A DNA stretch of 64,000 bases from Linnemannia schmuckeri (GCA_029449235.1 JANATG010000011.1:216001-280000); one strand, 5' to 3'. Positions 44,201 to 57,795 are shown, counted from the stretch's first letter. Notes: generated from the letters alone by a model not told the origin. Numbers and translations: made by a program.

Positions 44201-47200
44201 GACTGATGATATTGGCCTCTTTGATCATCACTGCGTTGGTCAGGATTGTCTCTGCCATCTGAATCTTTCGGTGCTGCTTCCAACGTCCCAGAGTCTTGTA
44301 GATCAAATCCAGCTCATGGTCCGAGTAAAGGGGCAGCAAATTCCCCTTGAGTTTCGATTCGTCCAATGATCGACTCGCCAGGCTCATTAAGGACATTCGC
44401 TTCATCTTTTCCTCGTACTTTTCCCGCTGCTCTTCCAGTTTGGCGGCGAGATCTTCCTGGGCCTGCTGCAACCTTTCCTCCATCAGCGCCTTCTCCGCCA
44501 GTAGTTCATCCGACTTTACCTCTGCCGCTGAAAGACTCTGGATTTTGGCTTCGTACTCCTGCCGCTGCTGGTTCATCTGCTGGACCTCTTCCTCTGCGAT
44601 CCTCAGCTTCTCCTTCAAAGCTAGTGCCGAAGATTCCAATGGTGGAATAGGACTCTCTCGATCGTCCTCCTCTCCTGCCAAAGGAGATTCGCCATGCCAA
44701 CGGTCCATCAAGGACAGCCTCGAAGACCTCGACTCTGTATCGTCATCCAGAACTGATCCTCCACGGCTCTCAGACCGGACATTCTTGCGCAGATATCGAA
44801 TTTTGGCAATGTTGTCGAAAAGCACATCTAGGTCCTGGTCCTTGAGCTGGTTGATGTTGGCCTCCGACAGCATGTGCGCGTGGATCACAGCTTCCTTTCG
44901 CGCATAGTTCCAGTCAACAAACTCAGAAATAACCGAGGCGGACGAAATTGGAGAATCTGGCCGGTCGTCTGGTCGGTCGTCTTCCATGCTGTTGGATTGA
45001 GTCCGCTGTTGTGGCTGGGTTTTGGCATCCGCTGAAGTGAGAAGTTTTGCGGTCGGGGAGCCCTTGATCTGTTGGTCTCTCTCACGGCGGACCTCCTCAG
45101 GATGGTTGAAGCGGAAAACATGGTAATCGCCCAAGATGACGCGGAATCCTGAGCGTAATCGTTTTGGTTTGCTGATCCGAAGTCCGTTCACCATCGTCAT
45201 GGACGACTTTCCTGGGTAGAGAGTGACGGTCGAGTTGGTGTTGTCAAAGTAGCAGTGCTCGTCATGAATGTTGGTTCCTGAAAGTCGAATATCTGCCGCT
45301 ATTGAAGACTCTAGCCGACCGACTTGAGTCTTTCCTGGCTTGAGCTGGTAGACAAGACACTCTGACATGAGAGGATCCTCGTTCAGGTTGACAAGATGGG
45401 GCATCTTCTTAGGCGTATGAAGTCCGATATGGCCCTTCTCAACAGAGATACCGAGCTCTTCCAACGTCCGCTCACGTTCCTGTTGAATCTCCTGAGTCTT
45501 CCTCAGCTTCTCCTCCCAAGTCTCGTTCAGTTCAGCCATGATCTTCTCGGATGCCTGAACCTCATCCTGCAGCTGTTCCTTGGTAAGAGTCCTGGCGTTT
45601 CCATGCAGATCCACAATCACAACAGTGTCGGACGCCTTGGTATTTGTACCAGCCTCTATAGGATCGTAAACGCCCAACTTGGATCGGAGCTCCAAAAGCT
45701 CCTCCTTGAGCTCGCGGATCAGCTTTGCATTTGGGTCCTCGTTCACAACGGCCTTGTTCTTGATACGCTTGGCTTGGTCGGCATAGCGAAGAGTGCTCAG
45801 TGTTTCGTCGTAGTTGACATCTGCCGGTGAGAGCGCCGCAATCATAGTCGTCTTTGAGTTTCCACCGAGACAGTCCTTCAACAGCCATGTCAATACCTAT
45901 TAGGCGACAAGAGAATAGTATTAGCTTAGGAACAAAAGTTATTCCGCCAAGTTCGCATTTTACAAAATAAGAAAGCATGCGAGACAACCTACAGAGTCGC
46001 GATAAGGCACGAACGCTTCGGCCGCCTTTTTGCTGCCCTTTTTCGCCACGGGTGTACTGGATGCATCAGCCAGGGCGGAAATGACCTTACCCAAGGTTGT
46101 GAGTGATTTGTTGATGTTGGCGCCCTCTTTTAACCGTGCTCCCGTCGCTCCTGTCGAATTGGCCCGCTCACTTCCTGCCAGATCGACCAAACTAGTGAAT
46201 GAAATGAATCAAATCGGTCAACTCGTATTTAGGCACACGTGTCACGACTCAAATCAACTCAAGCGGAGCAAACTCGAAAAAAATGCAATGAAGCTTGACC
46301 GTACTTACCAGATTCGCGAGACCTTTTCTGTTTCCAGTTTCGTCTCAATGTCGAATCGCTTTTGTGTCAACAGAACCGTAAAGACTGCATGGGATCGACT
46401 TGATGTCTCGTTCATATTGGTTGCAGCCACTGTACGAGCCTAGTTGATATGAGATAGCAGGTTCTTGGCTTGGTTAGCTTGCTCTTCATACATAGTGGAG
46501 TCCACAATCAAGTATCTTTTGTAGGCTACCTTGTTGCCCTCGTCCATGAGGTTCTCAATGTCCTGGAAGGAGGTGACCATCAGTTTGGACAGATCCTCGA
46601 CGTATGGTCCTAATGATGGATGCTCTCTCACTTTCAGGTGACCCTTATTCTTGGGGTTTAGCAAATCCCGTACCCGCTCGCAGTAAATCTCCATGTATGA
46701 CACCTCAACACGGTAGTTGAGTGTTGGATCCTTGTTGTTCTCTATTCGCTTGAAGAGTTCGTGGCAGGAGAGGGGTATAATGCCACGGTCTTCGCCGTAT
46801 CCCATCTATCAGCATAGCGCAATTGGCGAAAAAGAGAGAGTTAGCAAGTAGGAGAAGAAAGGTTCTCCGATTGTGGATGAAAGTGACCTCCTTCTTCATG
46901 GTCTCCTGCTTGTTCCGTAGTATCCTGCTCTTTTATTTCTGGTGCCGGCTAATACTGACGATACTGAAGCATTCACACTCACCATTGAGTATGACTTTCC
47001 ACTTCCAGTCTGGCCGTCTATTTCAAAGGGTTCGCATCGCATAGATTATGAAATATGCCAGGGTCAGTGTCTGTACGACATGAAGAAAGGTGAGTTCCTT
47101 TTCAATGTGTGTATGCTGAGTTTGCTTGGGCCATTTGACTTACATGCAACAATACATGTGTTGTATCCATTGAACGAGTGGTTCAACAATTCGACGCCCA

Positions 47201-47540
47201 AATCTTCATAGAGCCGTTGCTGTCCTGCATAGTTGGGGTCGTTCTTGTCAAAGGACCAGTACGAATGGTCGAATGAAAAGGCCTTTGTGGCACCTCCTCC
47301 TGAGCCATCTGGTCCGTCTGGTTTGGTGATAGTCGTCATATTGCCGTCCATATGAATGATGCACTCTGATGCCTTTGCAATCTCTATTTGTCATAAAAGA
47401 CAAGTGCGAAGGTCAAATGCATGCTATTGTTGGTAGACCATTGCTCATTCTCACATAGATACTTTACTGCATGTAGACATACCTCGACTGTTGAGCGGTC
47501 GGCAACGGACCACGACCTTGATGTTGCCTCCTTTGCTCAT
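41275..47540 (-). CDS. kinesin-3 motor (Unc104/KIF1A type) with FHA and PH domains
   Basis: Ten exons: 47540-47483, 47383-47144, 47017-46983, 46805-46530, 46439-46309, 46191-45993, 45896-42027, 41927-41818, 41707-41515 and 41406-41275, closing to 1747 aa. The motor head has the P-loop G-Q-T-G-S-G-K-S at residues 101-108 on a 35-nt exon, switch I N-E-T-S-S-R-S-H (213-220) and switch II L-V-D-L-A-G-S-E (248-255). Neck coiled coil follows, then an FHA domain near 495-580, the KIF1B-type region, and a C-terminal PH domain (about 1640-1738) with K-K-G-Y-L-F-Y-P and W-V-K-R-W-F-V-I. Kinesin-3 of this kind carries endosomes and vesicles to microtubule plus ends, the PH domain binding phosphoinositides. 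All splice phases fit. Confidence 0.97.
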
Positions 47541-48901
47541 GATGAACTATTAGCGAGTGGCAGTTGTGGTTATGGTGGTGAGGCTGTCAAAACTAGGACG
47601 ATGGGTTTTGGGGTGAAGGAAGGGTGGAAGAAAGTCAAGGGTAGACTGACTGTCCTGCGTGAATGGTTGGTACCCTCTCTTTCGCGCTCTCTCTCTTTCT
47701 CTCGCCGCCGGCAGCCTGGGGCTTCTGTGTATGCGTTGCTGTTGTGTAAGTCGACTTGCAGCAACTGCCGTGTTTGCAGGACGAAGGTGAAAGCGGTGCT
47801 TGGTTTTTGACGGAGGTGTGGAGTAGGTGTGTTTTGTTGAAAAGGATCCTGCTTCCCCTTGGCGAATGTACGTGTCTTTTTTCTCCTCTTGGGCGATTCA
47901 GATCGCCACGTTTTTTGTTTTGGTTGTTGGCTGTTATTCTAGTGTGTCGAGATGCCCTGTTTTCAGGGGAGATGCTCCTTTGTTCCTGAAGTGCAGTGCA
48001 GGGTAGAGATGATTCAGGGGAAAGAGCGAGCGAGAGCAGAATAGTGTGCAGAAGGAAGAGGAAGATGAGTAAAGGTGGATGAAGTGGGTGAAGAGAGCGA
48101 GTCGGCTGGTTTGCTGGGTTACGCACACACGCGATGGCGAAAAGGCAGAGCAAGAATGGAAGCGAAGCGGGTCGGTCAGTCAGGCGGGTATGTCGTAGTA
48201 GAAAGGTATGTAAGTGTCGATGGTGACAAGTAATGTATGAGTATGAATGTGATAGGTGTAGAGAAGGAGAAGGGACGAGTAGTGAAGTAGGCGAGGTGTG
48301 ATACGAAGAGAGCAAAAGCTAGCAAACAAAGAAGGAAGGACAAGAATAATAAAAAAAGGATATGGATGCGGATAAGAAAAAGGTAGAGGAGAGCGGTGTG
48401 ATAGAGCCCATAAAATGAAAAACATGATGAACACCCTTGTTTAATACACCTTTTGACCTTTGCCCTTTGACCTTTGACCTTACTGAGACTCCCCATCGAA
48501 TCGAGCAACAAGGTCGTCAAAAGAATGTCACGTCGACTTCTTCATCTCGTCTCTTTCTTTTCCGTTTTTTGTATTCTCCAAAGTAAAAAAAGGGGGGAGG
48601 GAGGGAGAACGAAAGAGGATTCATTCACTCCCTCCTACCCCCTCGGTCATGTTGCCACCCACGCACACCCTCGGATCTGCATCTGTATTTGTTGGTTGTT
48701 CATCGTCATTGATACTCCTGGTATTGTTCCCTCGTCCAATGTGCTCTCCCCTATTCCTTTCACAAAGAAAAACGTCAATACGAACCAACCTGCCTCTCAC
48801 CTCTGAGGAATGCAAGGCCTGATGGATGATAACGCTGGTATTTGAAGCGTGTATGTAAAAGAAGAGTGTTATTAAAGAAGAAAAAAACAAAGGGTTTAGA
48901 T
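47541..48901. other. kinesin-3 upstream region and GPI11 3' flank
   Basis: CT-rich sequence on the minus strand from 47640 to 48400. At 48449-48482 three tandem copies of a TTTGACC unit occur. No gene seen. Confidence 0.5.
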
Positions 48902-49983
48902 CTATTTGGACTTGTTCTTCTTGCTTCCAGCCTGTGCAGTTCCTAGCCCAATGCCAAACTCGCTCCTGGCAGCCCTCTGGCGCATCACAATGCTGACCAC
49001 CAATCCAACCACTGTCCCGATACAGTAAAACAAAAACGCTCCAAGGACACAAGGAACGGGCCATGCCTGCCACGGCCGATCCCAGTCCAATGGGATCACG
49101 ATCGAGCCCAACCAGGCACCAAAGATCGCCATCATTCCCTGGCAATAGAACGCTGCCTCCGTGTATGTTCCTGGGCTAAATATATACAATTATGAGAAAT
49201 GAGTATTAATAGATGGTTTGGGATCATACTCACCCATTTCATAAGAGCAGCCAGCGTTGATAAAAATATATGAGCTGAGATACTACTCACCTGTTATGAA
49301 CAAAGATTCTAAGCCAGCTCTTAAGATCGGTTCCCAAGACGAACGAAGCAGGGTAAAACGTCAGCAAGGACAGGTATACCGCCAACTGACTTGTCTCCTT
49401 TGCTTGGCTATCAATAACAAGGAGTTCTGTTAGAATAATGTATCCAATGTATTTACTCTTAAAGTGAGAGCAAGCAGAAATGAGAAGCGTACTTGAAGAT
49501 GCCGGCACCAAAGAGGACAGCAAAGATGTGGCAGATCAGAGTCCCGACAGCTCCTATGGCGATTGATGTGTTGAGGACACTGAAGACAGAAGACAAAGAA
49601 TCGCCACCTTTGCTGCTCTTCTTGACGCTCTTGTTGCTAGAAGTTGCCTGGCTTGACGGGTGAAGGCTCCACTGGACCAATCCTAACACTGTCTGAAGAC
49701 CGAACAATGTGACCAATGTCCATGAGAGTGATGGTAACGGAGCTTTCTGAAGAGTTGTGTTGTTGGTGGTAGTGTCTTGCTTTTGATCGGCTCGATGTGT
49801 GTAGGTGTTGAGCCAAGTGGGGATCCATATGAGGGTAGAATAGATCACGGCGAGGTTGCACATGGCGACGAGGGTCATTCTGAGGAGAGGGTATGTTGGT
49901 TGTGCGGCAGGTGTGATCCTGTTGCCCTCTGTGGCGACCTTGCCTTGATTCTGTCGCGCCGCCGTCGTCGTCGTCCGTTGCAT
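48902..49983 (-). CDS. GPI11: GPI-anchor biosynthesis protein PIG-F / GPI11
   Basis: Three exons, 49983-49493, 49407-49291 and 49175-48902, close to 293 aa. At least five hydrophobic spans are visible. The C-terminal part contains the family hallmark G-A-W-L-G-S-I-V-I-P-L-D-W-D-R-P-W-Q-A-W-P, followed by a Gly-containing span and a Lys-rich tail ending K-K-N-K-S-K. PIG-F is the shared partner of PIG-O and PIG-G (yeast Mcd4/Gpi13/Gpi7 pathway) in adding ethanolamine phosphate to GPI mannoses in the ER membrane. A polar Asn/Ser/Lys-rich loop near residues 110-130 is the variable cytosolic part. The gene reads in the same direction as the kinesin. Confidence 0.93.
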
Positions 49984-52900
49984 GGTTGTCTTTCTGTCCG
50001 CTTAAGAGTGGGGTGTGTCGCGATGGTATTGATTAAAGAGAAAAAGAGCCTGCCTGGCAAAAGCCTTTGAGTAGTGGAAGTAATGGGGCAGTGACTGAGG
50101 ACTGCTTCTTGCTTTTTAATTAACTGAACGATGTCTAATTGACCGAGTCAATTTTTAGAGGATGGGTCACGGGGAGAACGTAAGAACGGGCTTCTCGTGA
50201 AGAAAGCAAGTACAATTTGTTCGTGTCCGGATCGGACGAAAAAATGGGCCAGTGAGTGGCCTCTCTCCACCGGACTTTACCCGGGTTCAAAAGGGGCATC
50301 TGATCGCGCTCTAGATCGGGAGAAGAGGATCAAGATCTGGGCCAGAGCGCACTCTTTCCTTTTTACCTGAGAACCACCTTCGCTTTCGCTCCATTGTCTT
50401 GAAATGGTTATTATTCGATCCAGGAGGTGATTGTTGTACACTTGGACAAGTACATTCCTATCCGCCACACATTCACTCAAACACAAGGACACCAGGAAGT
50501 ACAAACGACCCGATTCTCGTCAACAAAAGGCATATTTACCAAGATGGAACAAAAGGCATTTGTTCGGTACACAAGCACCACAAGCGTATTTGGCAGATAA
50601 TGAGGTGGAATACAGAATCGGGAACGAGATGGTGTCTAACCGCAAGATTGGCCCCAGTCCATTGCATAACTTTTTTCAAGAAGTGTCAATACATGTAATG
50701 CACTTTTGTTGCACGGATTATTTATGGTAACCTTACATTCATACATGAACTGAATTGACATGTGCGGTGGATCCGGTTTATCCACCCTCATCTCGGCACC
50801 TTGGTCAGTCCGACCAATAAGATGTACAGCACTTTTGTTTGCAATTGGACTCCCGTCCTTCTGTTCTTTTTTTTCCTTCGTCCCTTTCTTCTTTCCTTTG
50901 ACCCTTTTCCATCCCCTCTCCTCGTTTGTTATTTGTCCTGTCTAGCTGCCTTGTCTGGTGCCTGGTAGTGGACTTCTTTCATTGCTTTTGTTTGTTCAAA
51001 AATGAAAAAGAGAGTGAGGGAGTCAGAGAGTGGGAGAGAGAGCTAGAGAGAAAGAGAACAACATGTATTGTACAATTGATACACTCCAGGCTATTACTTC
51101 AGGCTAATGCTATTGCCTCCCTGCATCCTATCGGTAACACATATTGTAGTAGTACATGTGTATGTGCACAGTAACTATCTTTGCTTGAACACCATGCATC
51201 CGAGTAAGCAATGTTTATTTTTGTTGAGTGTACTGTGGATGAGGCTAATCGATCTAAGTTTTATGCAACGGTCAGGTTCACTCGACCTGACCCACATCAA
51301 CTGACCTTCTCCCCTCCTTCTCCGTTTCTCTCGTTTTGCCTATCTCTTTTTTCCTTTTGTCCCCTCCCCGCCTTCCTGTCCCTTCTCGTACGAGATGGGA
51401 TGGGCATTCGCGCGCTTTGGCGACACGCCTCTCCCCATTGGATGCTATTTTGTCATACATTTCACAGTCAACATTCAGACAAAAAGGAATAACGAGAACA
51501 CAGACAGAGAGATGGAAGGCAAAGCACGGTCGGAGTCGACCATTTGTTTTTTTTATTATTGGATTATGCAACATCGCCCCGTAGGATACACACACTAGTG
51601 AACTTCCTACACAACAACCAATACTCACAAAGATACCCGTTGTGAATACAAATAGGACCCTCTCTTACTGAACATGGAATCCACCATTTGTCTAATGGCA
51701 CATTCAATTGCGTCCTTCTTTCTTCTTTATTCAAAAAACTGCAATTCCATTCTCTTTGCTCATCATCATCTTTTCACCGCTCTCTTCATTCTCTCCTTTT
51801 CATTCACCTCACTAAAACAACCCGCCATTGCAACTAGAGACTTGCCTCACCGACTCTCTGCGTTTTTTTATCTCCAACGGTCAAAAACCCCTTCTTTCTA
51901 AAAGGCAAGTCCACTTCGATTCTCGCAGGCATTTCCTTTGCTTCGTTTAGTCCTTCTTCCTCGTCCGAGCGTTTGTGTCTGTTATATTTGGGGTGCTGAG
52001 AATCACTTGAAATGCGGAAACCTAATAGACAAGAATAAAGAAAAGTAGGAAGAGAAAGAGAAATAGTAAAAAAAAAATTAACGGCGCGAAAGAAAAAGAA
52101 ATCGAATACGAAAAATAAATATTCGAGAAGAAAAGTGACGGAAAAAAGAGAGGGAGAAGAGTGCGATTGTGCCCCAGTTGTCGCTCTTTTTATTATCTAT
52201 AACCGTTTTGCTGTTGTCGATATAGTTCATTCCTTGTTTCTCCCTCCCCTTCCTCTCTTTCCTCGCTCCGTCTCTTTTATGCTTTTTTTCCGCCTCTGCT
52301 ATGCCACTTGCTGTACTTCTTCGTGATGAAGATGATGCCGCTATTCGCTCAGTGGGTTTACTTTTTGTGGGTCCGATCAGGTCCCATTTCGCACTTTTTT
52401 TATGTGTTCACAGTTTCCATCGGATTTATTTTGTTCTCTCTCTCTTGCTCTCTCGTGTCTATTCGGATTTGCTTCTTCCTTCCTTTCCCCTGGCTCCCTC
52501 CAATTCGCCTTCTTTTTTTTTTTTTTTTTTTTTTTTTGTTCGTGCTGCACAGATATGGGTTGCTGCAGCCCGCTTTTTTTTCCGGTACCCAGAAGACGTA
52601 ACAAGAGCAAATTGAGAGAGTCTCTTTAACGCACCTAAGAAAATACACGACAGAGAATGCAGCGTGCAGCAGCAGCAGCATGAAAAGACGCAAAAAAATA
52701 TCAACAAACAAATCAAATCGGAACAAGAAAGGGGGTGTTCGAGAAGTAGCATTAAGATGTTAAAAGAAGAACAACAAGTAAGAAGGGGGGAGGCGTTCTT
52801 TCGGTTTTTCCTCCTACCCCCTGGCTCCTTTTCTGAACGGTTGTCTGTCAGAATCTGCCGATGAATAACAGCAAAGCACCAAAAAAAAAAATAGATCTGA

Positions 52901-54660
52901 TGTGTACCGTGTCATTGGCTGAGTTTCATCCTGAACCCATCAACCGGGCCCCTTGTCTTTGTTTGTAACACCACCATCACCACCACCACCACCACACGCT
53001 CTCTCATCCCTTTCCCCCTTTCTTATTCTTGCTCCGACTCTTTCTACCTCCCTCTGTCTCCATCTCTTTTTTCTCTCTCATTCCTCTTGGTTATTTCTTG
53101 TTTGTGTAAGCAAGCGCTGTGCAGACATAAATTGGACATGATGGTCGGGGGCCTTGCAATAATGTATCATCACTCTATCAAACAGAGCAAAGCAAAGCAA
53201 TGCGAGACTAGTCCGACGAATGCGTAAGCATTCGCCCTGATCTCATGGCCTTGGAAGAGAACGAGGACGAGGAGGGAGGCGCAGGTGTGTCGGAACTCAC
53301 ACACTTCTTGCTATCCTTTTCTAATTTGAGATGATTGGTGCCACAAAATATATGTCAATGGGTTGAGCATTGTCCTTGTCGTGCTCTCACTTCCCTTTCG
53401 CTTTTCTTACTCATCCACTTTCACCCTAAAACACAAATCACCTTTTTATTCGTCCGTACCTTTTTTTTTTTTTTTTTTTTTTTTTATCCTTTCTTGTTCA
53501 AATATTTCAAATATTCATCTTGTTTTTGCTCCTTACCGAGTTTCATCGCCACTTCAACCTGTCACAGGTCCATCATCATCCCTTTTTTTATTTTCAGCGT
53601 TGCCGTTTCTTCTTCACTGTGAGTTTTGCCACTCCCCTCATCCCCACCCTCACCGCCACATACATACACACACATACACGCAATGGCGAGTCGGTGATGG
53701 ATACAGCCTCTGTATATTTGGACACAGTAATGCACATCATATTGCTCACCACTTCGAATGCGATCGCGCGGGAAACGAAACGAAGTATAATAGGAGCAAA
53801 AAAAACCCCAACAACAATGTCATTGACAAAGAGTATGAGACGAGAAAAGGGGAGAGAGAGAGCCATTGGTTAGCATCGCACATTTCTTCGACTTGTGTGA
53901 GCAATGCAAGAGAGAGACGACGGGCATGATGACGAGAGCACAATGCATACAGATTATTACCTTGTCGATTCCCTTTTCCTTTTACCTCCCGGGCTGCCTG
54001 TATATTTTTCTTTCTTCTGACCTACCCGCTTGTCGGTGTATGTGTGTGAAAGTCAGAACGCGCATACGGACCGTACACACGATACCTTTTCTCGATTTCA
54101 GATCTCATTACGAAGACTAAACAACTAACCACCTCCTATTTTACTCCTTCGTCTTCTTTCTCCCTTTGCTGACAAAAAATTACTCCAAATACGCGGATAT
54201 GATGTTTCTATGTCAAACAACAGAAAGTCGCTATTCCTGTCCAACAAAGAATACCCCCTTGGCCCGAGCGTCAACGAACAAGTATCTTTCTTAATTAATA
54301 ATCCGCCCGACAAACAACAAACAAAAACCACAACCACATTTCGCTCTCTTCCTCTTCTCTTTTTTTTTCTTGTCCTATTCACTCTCCAATTGACCCCGAT
54401 CCGGACCAACAAACAGCAACAACACAAATCTAGCCCTTCTTTTGTCGCGTAGTGCCTACCATCCTCCTCTGTAAAATCCATATTCGGTAGCGCAATTTGA
54501 CCCTTCTCCCACTTGCGCTCGTTTGGACCCTTTATCTTGCTCTTTTATTACTTTTCCCTTCGAACGACCAATCCCAAACTCTTCGTTTTCGTCACTTTTA
54601 ATACTCTTTCCAGATTCGCTCTTCTCTTCACTTCTCTTCTCTCCTCTTTTCTTCTTTATT
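49984..54660. other. 4.7-kb spacer without a recognised gene
   Basis: Both strands were read. Frames are short and dominated by poly-T/poly-A and CT-rich coding by chance (for example around 52500-52540 and 53460-53490 with long T runs). A perfect small hairpin, CGAATGC-GTAA-GCATTCG, lies at 53217-53234. The last several hundred bases are the pyrimidine-rich leader of the kinase gene. Confidence 0.5.
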
Positions 54661-56512
54661 ATGGGAAACATTTTGACAAAGTGCTGTACGGAGGACGTTG
54701 ATCTTCGTAAGAAACGCGACCACCTCTCAAAGACTTCGCCTACACTACGAACTGTCAACGATTCTTCCTCATCCACACACCAACAGGACGATATTGAACT
54801 CCACAACACCACAGGAACTGCCAAAGCCACTGCCTCTGCTTCTGGCCAACAATCGACCCTTGACGGAGCCGCAGACTCGAGTACCACTACAGCTCCCAAG
54901 GACTCTTCTGCTGCTGCTACTACATCCAAGAGACCAGTATCCTCATTCTTCAAGCAAATCTCGTCGTCCCTCACCAAAAAGTCTATTCCTCCCACTAACC
55001 CTCAATCTTTGTCACTGGAGCAAGGTCTGGATCAGCACTTCCCGTTTCCGTTGACGGCCGAGGAGCGTAAAGTGCTTCTCGCAAACGAAATTCCCTCGAC
55101 CGAGATCGAGAAGCTGTCGATCGGTGTTGATGGAGGAGGAATGGGTATCATCCACGTTGCCGAGTGGAAGGGTATCAAGGTCGCCATCAAGGAGGCGTCG
55201 CTCAACGTCATCACCAAAGAGGTAAGATTGCTTAAACACGCAATTATTATGAAACATGACCGACCATATAACGTCATTTCCCTGCATCAACTTTAAATTT
55301 TGGGTTCCCGCGCTGCCCTGTGCCTTTTTTGCCTTCAACATCATCATCGCGCATGATATGTCATACCCATTCAATGGGTCCTTCTCTTCCTCCCCTTGCT
55401 TAACTACCATCTCCTTTTTCTTTTTCTTTTTTACGATTACCTACAGGTCGAGATCTACAGCCGTATGAAGGGATGCGAGGGTGTAGTCCAGTTCTACGGA
55501 GTGACCTACCCACCAGGACTCGATAAGCTGTGCATCGTCACAAAATATGCCGAATTCGGATCCCTCTCGTGGTACCTCAAGGTCGAGTACCACAAGATCG
55601 ACTGGGCCCACAAGCTCCTCATGGCCACCCAAATTTCGACCGCCATCGCCCGTCTCCACCAGGAGGGCATCTACCACCGTGATCTCCACAGTGGCAATAT
55701 CCTTGTCGACGCTGTCGGAAACGCAATGCTGACCGACTTTGGAGCCAGTACAGTCATGGAGCAGCGTGTTGCCCGGTCCATAGACGATTATGCCCTCCAG
55801 ACTTACACCACCCCCGAGGGTGAATCCAAGTACACCAGCACCAAGATGCCTAGCGCCGAGCAATTGGCCGCTACCTCTAGCAATCCCAAGAGCAAGTCTG
55901 GCGCCGCTGACGAGCCCAAGGATCCTTTGATCGGCGTCATGGCGTATATCGCCCCCGAGCGATTCCGTAACCCCCGAGCATTCGATGCCCGCTGCGACAT
56001 CTACTCTCTAGGTGTCTTGCTCTGGGAGTTGACCAGCGGTCATGGCGCCTTTGCAAGAGTGGCCCAGGATGTGCCCCTTGCAGTGTCGATTTTGAATGGA
56101 AAGCGTGAGCAGCCTGTTGAGGGTACTCCCCAGGGATATCAGGAGCTGTATGAGAGGTGCTGGGAGACTGACCCTACCAAGAGACCTACTTTGGACGAGG
56201 TCTTGGCCACGTTAACCAAGGTCCGCGAGAGTATGACGCCTGAGCAGCTGGCTGTCACTCGTGCTCGTACCTCTAACCGCAACAGCGAGGACGGCAGCTC
56301 TACAGGTAATTTATACGACTTCTATAACTTTTACAAGTGCTGAAAATTGGTTCTTGACGTCGCGCATACTGTGAACGACAACTGATCATCATAACTCCTT
56401 TTTTCGCTTGCTGTTTTGTTCCATAGGAACCGAGTTCGAGGAGTCGGTCAGTGTGCCCCGCCCCACCTCTGAGCTGCAGAGCTACATTATTTCTGACTCT
56501 ATCGAGCACTAA
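54661..56512 (+). CDS. N-myristoylation-type protein kinase
   Basis: Exons 54661-55221, 55447-56305 and 56427-56512 encode 501 aa. The start M-G-N-I-L-T-K-C-C fits an N-myristoylation signal with adjacent Cys for palmitoylation, so membrane attachment is predicted. After a disordered Ser/Thr/Ala-rich region comes the kinase domain: glycine loop G-G-G-M-G (158-162), catalytic K177 in V-A-I-K-E, E189 on helix C, H-R-D (264-266) with N271, D-F-G (284-286), and A-P-E (356-358). A Ser/Lys-rich insert of about 60 residues lies between D-F-G and A-P-E. H-R-D-L-H-S-G-N resembles tyrosine-kinase-like enzymes of early fungi. All catalytic residues are present. The chosen ATG is preferred over an upstream in-frame codon because of the myristoylation motif. 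Confidence 0.85.
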
Positions 56513-56878
56513 TTGGGCACCTTTTTTCTACGTGGTCCACCGCTCCTCCACCTCCTCTAGGAGAAAATGAATCTCACACAACACACAACGAACGCATCCA
56601 AACCCTGTTCAAGCGCGACTACAAATACTACAATAATGTAAAATAAATAAAAAAAGGAATATTAGTTCTTTTGACCTTTTAGTTAGAACTGTGCCCATTG
56701 ACCACCCATCATTGTGGGTCCGTGTGATGTAGCTCCTACCATATATAGCACATTATAATTGGTTTTTTTGTGTTGGTGGCGTAGCAGGGAAAGGTGTAAT
56801 GTGGCAGTCCTGTTGCAAATGAATTTTTTTGTCTACGACAATTGTTTACACAAGTCGAAGAACATCCAAACAAGAACT

Positions 56879-57371
56879 ATGTACGGTTTTCTTCCTTCCT
56901 TACCTACACATCAAGGCCTCCCAAATGCTAGCAAACCCTCCACTCATATCCCCAAAGACCTGTTCTCCCTCCTCCGCCTCCCAACAATCGCTCTCAGCCT
57001 CCTAATGCTCCTCCTCGACACCATCGACATCTCCCAACTCAAAAAAAAACCAGCCGCCCTCCAACTCTACAGAAACGGAATCTTTTCGTACTTTAGAATC
57101 AACTTCAGAAAAAACTCGCAGGATAGAATCCCTGTGTACTAATAGGGTGGTTGCTAATAAGCGACAAATACAGAGGCATTACGATCAGTTCCCTATAAAA
57201 GTGAACAATAAGAAGTTGGATGAGTACAGGCGAAAGATGTCAAACGAAGTTGATTCTCTGCAGCAATCACAACCAGGACCGATGAAAGGTTTGGAGTGGA
57301 AGGCAGTTATTCACCATATGCCCCAGGAACATCAACGCGAAAGATTATTATCGCTAGCAGAGAAATCGTAG
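56879..57371 (+). pseudogene. coding-like fragments of an unidentified gene
   Basis: A frame from the ATG at 56879 to 57142 has a C-rich third-position bias like real genes here and a leucine-rich helix. It is followed, in another frame (about 57123-57371), by a clearly protein-like stretch: R-Q-I-Q-R-H-Y-D-Q-F-P, R-R-K-M-S-N-E-V-D and K-G-L-E-W-K-A-V. A TTCGCAG-like acceptor precedes the second part. I do not recognise the family; it could be a relic of a mobile or repeated gene. Confidence 0.3.
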
Positions 57372-57795
57372 TAATATACTTTGTTCCTAAACATGTAGAG
57401 TTCAGTTCTGCTATTTGCAAAGGCGCATAGTGATAGTGATAGAGTCGTCAAATGTCGCCACCTCTCTCCGATCGACCGATCTATCGAACTTACGACTTCC
57501 TCGGCTTGCACTATGCGTCTATGTCTTCTGTGAAAACATTGAGTTGATGACACGATTTAGCAACCACGTCTTTTTCCGTTATCGGACGGACAATTGAAAG
57601 GAGCCACAAGCAAAACAAGAAGAAATGTGGACCGAGCTTAGCATCTGGAGCGCTTGGAATCATGCACAAGAAACGGAGCTGAGAAGGTGCAGATAATCCG
57701 ATCTGCAGAGGACACCAATGGGGCTGGTGGCATTAGTTCATCCAATACCCCTTTCCCGCATAAGCAAACCTTATTGTTTGGTCGAGTGTACATGG

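Noticed and set aside
53140..53250. ATGATGG ... CTGA as C and D boxes of a snoRNA
   Set aside because: The boxes are imperfect and the sequences outside them do not form a closing stem.
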